The notes beneath the pieces were generated by a model, which saw only the letters and a program-made list of their open reading frames with translations, did not search any database and was not told where the DNA came from. Below are positions 47,401 through 57,060 of a stretch of DNA of 64,000 bases, piece after piece. A program made the position numbers and the translations under genes. Positions within the stretch are counted from its first letter, which is position 1. The number at the start of each line of letters is the position of its first letter. The DNA is from Fremontodendron californicum (lineage: Eukaryota; Streptophyta; Magnoliopsida; Malvales; Malvaceae): assembly GCA_030761205.1 (NCBI GenBank), contig JAULJL010000027.1:7755001-7819000 (forward strand), in the 5' to 3' direction.

Positions 47401-50038
47401 TTCATGCTTCTCCATGTATTCTGTTAGGTCAACCTACAAAATGTCAAGAATTAAATGTGTCAATACATGTAGTATGAGGACAAATTAATACTCAAAACTC
47501 TACATATGCTACTCTGCTAGATGAGTAGTTGAAGCGTGTCAAAAACCAAGTAATAAATGAACACAACATAAAAATGCTATTAGTTTTTTAAGGTGCTATG
47601 CTATGGCATGGCATTGCAAGAAAGACTAAAATAATCATTTGACATAGAAGCTCTGAAAATATAATTGAACATCCCTTGAGATTGCTGATTGCTGTATGTA
47701 ACTGCTTCTTAAAATAATTAAATGTGAAAACTGCATGTCATTAGTCCCATTCGCATTTTCTTAATTACCTCAGGGAATAAAATTGGGATATAACCATTGG
47801 AGATTCTCTGGGTTCATGTTGGATCCCTATGCTCTTATTTGACCTTTCTAGTAGGGTATAGTGTTGACCTTGTAGAGGATAAAACAATGTTATTGTTACC
47901 TTAAGTTTAGTCTCATGCACTACTAGGGAATTGGAAAGTGTCTCTATAATATCTTCCTCATTCTTTGCTAACTCCTTTTTATTGAGAGGTCTCTTGCGCA
48001 CCTGCAGTAAAAAAACCACAGAAACTCTGAGTCATGGTGGTAGTAGTAGTGCATGTAAGATAAATATAATGTTGAGCACTATTTTACTTGTGTAAAGCAT
48101 GTCATGCAAGAATGTGGTTCAGCATGAATTCACAAGCTATTAACCAGCATCCACTGCTCTTGCTGGCATTGCATTTCCTTTTGGTTGAAAACAGAGAAAA
48201 TTCAGAAGAGATAGTCAAAGGTAAATCAGCAGAACAAAAACATACCACGACTTTGATCTTTGCAACTGAAGAAACCTTCTCTTTGTCTGCAGCAAAGCTT
48301 TTGAGGAGGCTATTCTCTGGCACACCGCAAGCTCTGCCTGTTTGTTTGTTGTTTGAAATATAGGGTTCATTGTCATCAAAGCTTCTGCCTCGAACAGGAT
48401 TATAGAGAGAAGGACCATCATACAGGTTGGGAACCGGCATCTTTCACCAATAAACAAAAAGCATTACCATAACTAAGCATGAAAAATTAAATTACTCCCG
48501 ATATGAATTTTTAATTTCCCAATGCCTTGGCAAAAGCAAAAATGAGTCTATTCAAAGCAGATGCAACACATTTTACGTCATTCAACATCATATTCACAGG
48601 TCCAAATACTCATACAATTGAATCTCAAAATTTTAACCTGCAGACTTCTTGGGGAAACAAAAGTACAAATATCTTTCAATTTCATTGCTACTTTGTATTT
48701 ATGGACAGACGGAAGTATGACTTGAATATTATGTTACTCGGACTCGGGTGTGAGTGTCGGATACGGGTATGTGTCCGACACAGGTATGTTTAGTTTTTTC
48801 TAAGTTTTTCTATGTATTTGGAGGGTCATATCCCCTTACCCATGTCCGAATATGTGTAGGACACGGGTACTTAAAAAAAAATGAAGAGTCGGAGCAACAT
48901 TGCTTGAATATACAAAAATTTAACTATAAACATGAAGTGCATATCACACACATTAAAATAAGCTGTTAACCATACATAGTGCACTTAAAATATACTCACT
49001 AAATTTAAAGAAATGACGAGTGACCAACCTCAGGCAGAAGCTCTGTATCAAAAGAATGCAGATCTAAGAGACCAGGACTGAACTCATTGAGCGACTCTTC
49101 ACCATTCTTCCTCTGGCTTGACGGCCGTGAACTAACTGGAGGAGTCGTAGGCTCCGTGAAAAAGTCATTCCCCATATTGAAACCCCTCTGCACATTCCCA
49201 TACATTCTAGACCCTCCTCCTTCTCCACCACCATAAAACGCATAATCCTGCTCTCAATTCAAGCGGCAAAATAACACAATCAAGCATTTGAAATAATAAC
49301 TTCATTGTATTGAATATTGACCCATAAAGACCCAGAAGCCAATCCTTCAATGAAAACCTTCTCTTTCTGATTTTTTTCAGCATTATTTTTTACTCTTCAA
49401 GTAGTAAAACGTCAATAGAGCATCAAAACTTTAACAGATTAATGAAAATTTTCTCTTTTTCTTGTAGTTCTTTTTTCTGGCAAAGTGATTTTAGATCTAA
49501 AAAAAAAATTAAGAATTTATCCATAAAGAGGAAAACCCATTTATGCTCCAATGAAATGGCATCTAAAAAACTATATATATATATATATATATATAATTTT
49601 TTAATACCAAAATAATTTTGAGTTAAAGTAACCGGCTTTCTCACAGTTTTCCTTCTCCAAGCAACGAAATAAAAGTTAAGACTAAAAATTATATAATTAG
49701 ATCTAAAAATTTCTACATAATTTTCATTTTATTCTTACTAAAAGTAGCAATTTTTTTTTTTAATTTTAAATATGACTATTTTCATTTTGTGTTTTCTGCA
49801 TATTATCCGGAACCAAACATACAACAAAAATTTTTATAAAAAAAAGGAAAAGAAAAAGTGTGAGAACCTGAAGAGGAGGAATAGAGTTGTTAGAAGAGTG
49901 AAGATGCTGAAGACCAGCAGACTGAAGCCACCTTCCATTCGACGTCGTTTCCAAGAAGTTATCTGAGTATTGTCTCTGATGGTGTACCTGCACCCCTGCT
50001 GCACCAGATCTCTTCCCCTGTCTCCCCATTCCGTTCAT
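44478..50038 (-). CDS. KIN13B: kinesin-13B, microtubule-depolymerising motor
   Basis: Twelve exons on the minus strand: 50038-49868, 49247-49029, 48440-48246, 48001-47900, 47433-47356, 47241-47160, 46806-46647, 46564-46262, 45751-45533, 45404-45047, 44959-44894 and 44657-44478. They give 710 residues with a continuous frame. The N-terminal region has NGRWLQSAGLQH and FSPGLLDLHSFDTELLPE, as in plant KIN13. The internal motor spans about 190-515: VVVRKRPLNKKE, P-loop GQTGSGKT (280-287), SSRSH (386-390) and DLAGSE (419-424). A coiled coil closes the protein, which ends NVLVSSSGY. Length and both ends fit KIN13B (about 680 residues in Arabidopsis), not KIN13A (about 790). KIN13 proteins depolymerise microtubule ends and shape secondary wall pits and trichomes. 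Intron 2 holds a MITE. Confidence 0.96.
48730..48902. mobile_element. TGTTACTCGGACTC MITE in KIN13B intron 2
   Basis: Starts TATGTTACTCGGACTCGG, ends GAGTCGGAGCAACATTG. A perfect 9-bp direct repeat CTTGAATAT lies at 48721-48729 and 48903-48911. It is very close in sequence to the copy at 42239 and lies within the intron 48441-49028. Confidence 0.82.
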
Positions 50039-50667
50039 CTCCTAACTCTCTCCCCTTCCTCAATTATTTATACTGTAATAAAATTTAAAAAAAAAAAACT
50101 TGGATGCTTCGATCCAAAGCTTCCCTTTCTCTGTCCCTTCTTAAAATGAAAGGAAAAAAAAAAAAACAATGCACCCGATCACCCGATTTACACTTAATCG
50201 GGTTTTTTTTTTTAAAAAAAAAGAAGCTTTTTTTTTTTTTTCTTTAGCTTTGGTTTCAGACAAGATTCAAAGGAAGAGTAAAAAAGAAGAGGACTCTGTC
50301 AATGAGAAGGGGAGAGAGAGAAAATTTTGATTTTGAATTTTGAAGACAGTTTTCGAGACACGTGCGGCACGTGCCGTGGGGTGAAAGGAGGGAGACGTAA
50401 AACGACCGTGCATTGAGTCTTGCGGGGGGATGATGGTGGGTCCAGTGGGCCGTAGAGGGTTTGGGTAAAGTGGATTTTTTTGAAATGGGCCTATCAGCAA
50501 CAGCCGTCCCACATGGTGGAGCCCCGGAGAAATTAATCCGTTGGCGCAGTTTTGACTTTTTGAGTCTTCTCATTTAAAACTCCCACTTTTGAGGGATCCC
50601 TTTAACTCCGCGACACGTTTCATCAAATTGAGCTCTTTTTCTTTGTTTACTTTATTCTTTAAATAAA
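50039..50667 (-). promoter_or_regulatory. KIN13B upstream region with G-boxes and site II motifs
   Basis: Two CACGTG G-box cores lie at 50359-50364 and 50368-50373, nine bases apart. TGGGCC (site II, TCP-type) occurs at 50446-50451 and 50486-50491. These fit a gene active in proliferating cells. The transcription start is not visible, so some motifs may fall in the 5' leader. The region is bounded upstream by the probable Helitron end at 50668. Confidence 0.55.
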
Positions 50668-50678
50668 GTAGTATGTAT

Positions 50679-50696
50679 CCCGCGCTTCGCGTCCGG
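50679..50696 (-). other. Helitron 3' terminal hairpin
   Basis: On the minus strand CCGGACGCGAAGCGCGGG can fold with CGCG pairing across AAG and GG pairing CC, with a bulge. It is the only strongly GC-rich patch nearby and sits 11 bases before the proposed 3' terminus. Confidence 0.6.
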
Positions 50697-51689
50697 TGAT
50701 ATAAAGCAATTGAATATAACTAGTGAAAATTTGCGTTTTGTAGCGGACGGTAAAGTTTTTTAATTTTTTTTTATTTTGATATATTATAGCATTTTAGAAA
50801 AAATAATGAGTTTTAAAATTAATAAATCATTTCATTAACCGTTTAAATTTGATTTTTGTTGTATTTATTTATTATTATATGTTAAAATATATACATATGT
50901 ATATGTATACCTACATAATATATAAAAATACTCAATAGATGAATTATTGAATTTTTGACAAAATTTTGCATAATTAGATGGAGGTCTAACTCTGACACCG
51001 ATTGAGATATATAGTAATATTGTTGTGTTTGGTATTTAAAAAACATATGTCTCAACGCAGGGAAAGAGTCCACCTAGTTCCACGATGAGGTATACAACGC
51101 ATTGCAAAATAATGTTGCATTAAGTTAGCAATTTTATTAGTAATCATATCTAAAAAAAAAAGAAAAATAAATTGATGATAATTAGATAATCGAGATTAGA
51201 AATGCAAGGCCTAGGCATGATATCAACACTACATATACTTGCTCAAACCCGGCTCGACCCGAAATACTAAGTAAAAGAGATTCTAAACAAATAAATTTCG
51301 AATTCCAGGGATCATGCATTTCTTCATGAAGCAATGAGGGGAGAAATAACACCTCTTTCTCTATGACAATATAACTCTCATATCCCGTGAGGCAATTAGG
51401 GGGGAAAATGCAACATCACTCTTTGATCCCCATACCTTGATTATACATACCATAAGGTGAACCAAACTTAAACATGTTCCCTAGGTACTAAAAAAGCCTA
51501 GTCATTTCACCTTATGACACAGAAACCTATGGGTTACACCAACAATAAGAATGTACCCAAGAACTTGGTTTCTCAAACAAAGAAGGGCTAATGGTAGGAA
51601 TCCTTGCACACCATACACCTTAAATTCCATGAATGGCAGACTATGCTACCATTATATTCCCAATTCATACCTGCTCTTTTATACTTGCT

Positions 51690-52115
51690 CTTTCACAGAT
51701 ATTTCACAATACGTGCTTCAAAACTCTCAGCGATTGTGATAGTGATTGATGGAGAGCATAAGCTACCATCCAGCAATGATGCTCTACTTGCAATTTGGTC
51801 TTGTGCATATTGCTAGGAGTATGCAAAAACTCAGAGACAATGAAAACAAAATGATCCTGCCAAAAGCCTAAAAGATAATCAAGTGAAATATAAGATGCAA
51901 CAGAAGTTTGTATGATATTGTTGACACAGAGAAGTAAACTCAATTGTCTTATAATAAAAATATCCCTACAGTTCAACCTATCTAAGATTAGGGGAAAGAG
52001 TACAGAAGCTGTCATACCTGAATTTTCTTAGGTAAATACTGAGCAACATTCCAGCTTGAAACAATATCCATTTCTGAGGTATCTTGTGAATTTTCATCAG
52101 ATCCCGCTAGGATTC
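51690..52115 (-). pseudogene. unidentified exon-like fragments in Helitron
   Basis: Two minus-strand stretches look like exons. About 52110-52018 encodes a piece containing MDIVSSWNVAQYLPKKIQ, followed by a GTATGA donor. About 51815-51700 encodes ASRASLLDGSLCSPSITI and then reaches a stop. I do not recognise the family or families, and no intact frame joins them. They are probably further captured gene pieces. Confidence 0.4.
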
Positions 52116-52229
52116 CCCATAGTTATACTATCACAGATAAAGCGACATTATCATAATTTAGACAATCAAGTAGACAAATAAACATAAAATTAACTTGACT
52201 ACCTATGCAATATGATTCAAAATTGCCTT

Positions 52230-53018
52230 ATTATTCCAAATGGTTTCAAGCGCTTAGCCAAATCAATTCCAATATTTCCAAATCCCATTATAAGGACCTG
52301 CACAAGCAGGGTATAATATGTGAAAATTAAAATAAGATACAAAATCATGGAAACTATGATTTGAAACTTGAGACCATCCACCTTAAAGGTGAATGAATAG
52401 TTGTTACAGGAGTAATTTTTTCAAATGAAGATAATAAGATTGCATTGCCTAGAATTCATCGAAAACAAGATCATAAAACTAACATTACATTTCCAGAACA
52501 AAAAAGTCTAAATAAGGCTTAGGCTCTTAAACACGAATGTTTGAATAAATAAGTTGAAATGGATTAATTCTCATATCCACCCTTAACTGTTTTCTGCAAT
52601 TCTTTTCTAAGCAAAATATCCCTTTAATGAGGTCACAAACAATATTCAATTTCATGCCTGAATCCATGTCAAAATTATGGCTGTTCAACATGACACTAAG
52701 CAAACAAATTTGAATCACCTGTTATGCCAGATAAAGCTTTTATTTTTGTTTTCAATTCAGCTTGTCTAATAGTATTAAAATTATGAAGTTCAAGCATTCA
52801 CTCATCGAGTATATTATTAGCGAAAGTCACCATGAAAAGTGAAAGAGAAAGCACAGGTCCAATTGTCATGAAAAGAATTTAATACAAGAATCTCAAAGTA
52901 GTGTCGAAGCAGAGGGAAAACTGAAAAGAATAAAGTAGAAACTGACTGTTTTCCCAAGAAGTGTTTCCCCAACAGGCTCTCCAAGTATTTTCTGCTTTAC
53001 AGATATTTGCATCTCATT
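52230..53018 (-). pseudogene. D-isomer 2-hydroxyacid dehydrogenase fragment (captured)
   Basis: Two exon-like blocks. 53018-52947 follows a TTGCAG acceptor and encodes NEMQISVKQKILGEPVGETL LGKT (24 residues, here with a space); its donor reads GTCAGT. 52297 to about 52230 follows a GTGCAG acceptor and encodes the NAD-binding glycine motif VLIMGFGNIGIDLAKRLKPF. Both match the linker and Rossmann start of the plant hydroxyacid dehydrogenase typified by At1g72190. The rest of the gene, including catalytic residues, is absent, so it is a fragment. Phase is consistent across the intron, meaning genomic DNA was captured and not cDNA. Confidence 0.75.
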
Positions 53019-53898
53019 CTGCAAGACCACCACAATCACTCTGGTCATGAACATATTAGTATCAAGGATAAAACAGGAAATGAACGTTAAAGTTAAGGTG
53101 TCATACAAATACATGTATCAAATATTTCAAGGTGCAGGTAGATAGAAGAGAAATAATGCAATGCGCAGAAACACCAAGTTAAAGTGGGTCCAATAAATGG
53201 TAACAAGATACTGAAGAGAAAAGATGATCAAAGCTACAATCATGATAGATATGAAGTAAATTTGGTGAAGCTTTGAATATAGGATTGACTGAAAGGGATG
53301 ACAAACCTACTGGAAAATGAGTTTGTAATGCAATGGCTATCCAATGCATCAAACAAAAGAGTATTTAATCAAACAACAAACTACCAAAATGAGTTGCAGT
53401 CTAGCCGAAATGCAAGAATGAAAGCAATACTTTACCTCATTAATTCAAACTGTGAAAGAGAAAATGTGTCATCAAGCTCACCTTCAATATGCAGAAACCA
53501 ATGTATGAGTGCATTATTGAATGATTCATATTACTATATTAGGCACACAACCTTAATTTCGAGGATTGATGAAAATTTTCTAGTAATAGAAATGAAGACA
53601 GAAAACTTGTGCTGCAGCACAGCTTTAACAGCATGGCTTGGGATTTCAACTAAACGTTTTTAACCATTCATTGGACTCATACATTGGTTATATGACACAC
53701 ATGTACTTGTGTACTTGTGTTTAAAGTTTTTAACATGACACTAAGCAAACAAATGTGTACTTGTATTTCAAGTTCAAAGAAAAAAATATCCATTGCAAAA
53801 GATTATTTTGTTGTTCATACAACTAAATAAAAGAGCAGGAAGATGACCCATAAACCCAACTTCAAAACCTTTCAATCCAATGGTATGCTTAACTATAC

Positions 53899-54146
53899 CT
53901 TGGAAAAAGACGAAACTGTTTTCTGCTGTATATGGCTCTGGTTTAAACTTAAAGATGCGAACCTGAAGTACTCATAATAGAAGAAAAAAAATAGTTAAAT
54001 AACAGAAGAAATCATTTCATTCAACAAAACCTATCCCCAGTAGATTTTACCATTCCACTCTGGTTACCAGAAATGACAATCCGAGAGTTTCCATCAAAAT
54101 ATAGTGCAGTCAGTGGTATACCACTCAAAGAAAAATCATCTTCACT
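53899..54146 (-). pseudogene. tomosyn/Lgl-type WD40 protein fragment (captured)
   Basis: Two exon-like blocks with GT-AG borders. 54146-54051 (32 codons) includes LTALYFDGNSRIVISGNQSG, then GTAAAAT. 53962-53899 includes VRIFKFKPEPYTAENSF, then GTATAG. These are successive exons of the plant tomosyn-like (SRO/Lgl family, At5g05570-type) WD40 protein, a SNARE regulator. The first exon ends with a complete codon, so the two join in phase. Only about 53 residues of a protein of around 1,000 are present. Confidence 0.72.
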
Positions 54147-54392
54147 CTGCATTAAGAAAAAAGGTAAAATAAAAATAAACAGTCAACAAGACAGTCTTGG
54201 ATGGAAAAGTCACCTCAATTTTATAGGAAGTTCCTTAAGAAACAGAGCACATGTCACATAGGCACAGAGACAAAAGAAAGTAAAGCTCATAAAATAAACA
54301 AAAATGCCTAATTAATAAAACATGGGACATCCAAAAAGAAATTTAAAAATGATAAACAGGTGAAGTGAACTTCTAAACAGTTCATTACTTAC

Positions 54393-54794
54393 ATGACTCC
54401 AGTTGACTTCAGCCAACGATCACGAGCACATATCACTGAGTCAAACATAGACTCACGCAGGAGAAAGTAACCCATCCACTCAGAGATAATCACATCAACT
54501 ATCCATTAACCAAAATCTAAGATCAGAGGAAAAAATCTGAAATACTCATTTAAAACAATCTGGATGTAACTGACAAGTATAATCTAATGATACCAACCTT
54601 TCTCTGGCAAGACGGCCTCCTCCATAGAGCCCTCAATTACCTCAACAATGTCTTGAAGATTGTTTGCCTTAACAAGAGACCGGGCATGCTCTGACACCTT
54701 AGTTGCCTTCAATAGCATAGACCTTCCCTGCACCAGCCTGGGCAGACCAGATGGCAAGAATGCCACTTCCTGTTCCTACATCCAACACAGTCTT
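54393..54794 (-). pseudogene. PRMT10-like arginine methyltransferase fragment (captured)
   Basis: Two adjacent exons of a type I protein arginine methyltransferase. The first (about 54794-54598) includes SAM-binding motif I, VLDVGTGSGILAIWSAQAG, then KVYAIE. One extra G at about 54715 shifts the frame before ATKVSEHARSLVKANN. The second (54498-54393) encodes the double-E loop region DVIISEWMGYFLLRES and ends with a GTAAGT donor. The text is closest to plant PRMT10. The upstream and downstream exons are missing and the start of the first block runs into a stop, so it is non-functional. Confidence 0.85.
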
Positions 54795-54837
54795 CACCAG
54801 GACTCACCAAATTAGTTTCCTATCAGTATTTAACATA

Positions 54838-54870
<33 letters not shown>

Positions 54871-55317
54871 CAAATAATATAATCAATAAGAAAACTAAGC
54901 TCCCCTGTCTCAAATTCTTCATTTTCATTGCTTTCCTAGTCTATAATGCTTACAGGTGATCTCATGTCCACACATGGTGCGACAAATATGGTAATTAAAA
55001 AGTATGAAAGGAAAAAAGAGAGTAAATTTTAGGCATTTCAAACAAAAAACAATAACACCCAATTGCATTGAGGAGTTAGAAATCTGCAAGATAGAAAACT
55101 AAGAACAATAACAAAATTTGGTTAATAATTTTCATGCTAAATAGAAAGAAAAAAAAATCTAAAATCTTAAACACCAAACATTAAACCAAAAACATCAATA
55201 ACTCTGACAACTTGAAACAAAAACCCAATGAAAATCCAAAATAAATCAAAGAAATAAAAATTTCCACCAAAGTACCAATCAAAGAATTAATCAAGATCCG
55301 ACTATTCCTACCTGATC

Positions 55318-55440
55318 ACTGATATGCCCGTCGGTGTAACAACCCATGCCGATTGATGTACAAAACCATCCAGTTTGGCAACCGATCGCCTGAGGTGCTA
55401 GATTGGGTTCCTCAAAATTTCCCCTATTTCACTTTCCCTA
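55318..55440 (-). pseudogene. exon-like fragment near Helitron 5' end
   Basis: A minus-strand stretch with a CAG/GTAGGA donor at about 55310. One frame gives SVAKLDGFVHQSAWVVTPTG, another CTSIGMGCYTDG; I cannot tell which was the original. The locally higher GC content (about half) against AT-rich surroundings suggests former coding sequence. Family unknown. Confidence 0.35.
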
Positions 55441-56471
55441 TCTATTTTTTTTATTTATTATTCTTAATCTGAGAAGCTTTCTTCTCTCCCCTTACAATCT
55501 CTTTTTTTAATTAAAAATAATCCATCTCCAACCTTTCTGTTGCTTGCTTTCTTACGAACCTAGTGCAACATGAAAACTAAAAGCTTCTTTAAAAACGCGT
55601 GAAACAAAGAAGACAATCGTACATAATGCTTACGCGTGAATATTTAATGAGGCAAATATATAAATGCGATGTAAATTAATGAAGACACGATAAATATTTC
55701 ACCTAAAGTAAAGTGACACCGTAATAGAAATAGACGACACCGTTTTACATAACTATGTAAAAAGAAGGATGTCAAGCAATAAAGTGTTGACAGATGTCAA
55801 CACCACGCTCATTACTTGAGCTTTAATATAGATGAATAAATTATAAAATTATTAAGAAAATTATAGATATAATATTATTAATACAAAATAAAATTTCAAA
55901 AGTAATTGAAGATATGAAATTAATTAAACATAAAAAAATATGGAACAATGTTGCTATCCACATTCTCAATTTCCATATCTGATGGATTGGCCTTGCTGTA
56001 ACTACTTTCAATGATTGCAAATGGATTGTTTAGAATGACAAATTTTGGAGTCATTAAAAAGAGAACACATAATGGAAGAACTTACAACAGGAAGAGGAGT
56101 ACAATTAGGATGTTTAAGGCAGTATAGTAAGGCCAAGTTGAGGCTCCTTGGCCATCAAAAGATCCACCACACCACTAGTGATTGTCAATCTGTCAATGTA
56201 TTTGAAGGAAATCAAATGGTCCTGGTGAAGTGAAGTTGCATCAGTAGGAGCCTTTACAATCCCTACCACCTGAAATGCAATGGCACCCTTGCAATGCTCT
56301 GGAAAAGAATTGGATGCACCAAGTATGTCCCTGTTGGGATCAAAAGTCACATTATTTTCTATACTCTGGCAAACTTGTTTCCATGCACTATTAAAGTCCT
56401 AAGAATGAAAAATAAAACATAAAGTGAAATAAATACTATGAACAAAATTGTGAATGCAAAATGATAATTAT

Positions 56472-56712
56472 TAGACTTGGCAATACTGGAACGACACGAA
56501 CACGACACGGAAAAAAAACTAAAAACACGATACGGACACAACACGACACGAAAAAATAACACGAACACGACACGAATACACGAATGTCTCAAAATCTTTT
56601 TAATACGAATTATTAACGTATCAAAGTTTATATAAATATAAAATACCTTAAACATGATTATGATACGAAAAAATACACGAACACGACACGGATACACGAA
56701 TTGTCAGGTCTA
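56472..56712. mobile_element. hAT-like MITE rich in ACACGAACACGACACG
   Basis: 241 bp with terminal repeats TAGACTTGGCAAT and ATTGTCAGGTCTA and a perfect 8-bp duplication ATAATTAT at 56464-56471 and 56713-56720. The interior consists of ACACGAACACGACACGAATA-like text. It is the best preserved member of the family that fills 1020-2150 and leaves traces near 19100, 39000 and 43050. Confidence 0.82.
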
Positions 56713-56919
56713 ATAATTATAAATGTAACAAACAAAGGGATCAATGAGAAACAACCAATAAACCGAAAAAAAAAAAAAAGCTTTTTTTATGGATTAGCGT
56801 GAATACAAAGCATAAAATCATTGACTATAGAAGCCTTCAACTTAGCATAAAATCATTAATTATAAGTTAAGCACCAAAAATCAGCAGGAAGAAAAAAGAA
56901 TTCCAAGAGCAGCAATTAA

Positions 56920-57060
56920 GTGATATTTTCCATGGTAACATCCTTTACTTCCTAAATTCCAAAAGCAGATTATTGTCTTGATATTTTCCATGGTAACATC
57001 CTTTACTTCCTAAACATGCAACAAAAAAAATCTTGCATAGTATTAGCAATTAAGTGATAT
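56920..57060. repeat. 58-bp tandem duplication
   Basis: GATATTTTCCATGGTAACAT and the following 15 bases at 56922-56956 recur at 56980-57014. AGCAATTAAGTGATAT also occurs on either side. Intergenic or intronic, no known role. Confidence 0.7.

Larger units (their letters stand above)
50668..55832 (-). mobile_element. probable non-autonomous Helitron with captured gene fragments
   Basis: On the minus strand the 5' end reads TCTATATTAAAGC, preceded by host A (55833). The 3' end has a GC-rich hairpin (50696-50679, CGCGAAGCGCG core), 11 bases and then CTAC followed by host T (50667). TC start, hairpin about 11 bases from the end, and insertion between A and T without duplication are Helitron hallmarks; the last base is C where CTRR is expected. 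The 5.2 kb inside carries intron-containing fragments of PRMT10-like, tomosyn-like and 2-hydroxyacid dehydrogenase-like genes, all on the element's sense strand, plus exon-like pieces I cannot name. No RepHel helicase is present, so it needs an autonomous partner. Confidence 0.65.
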
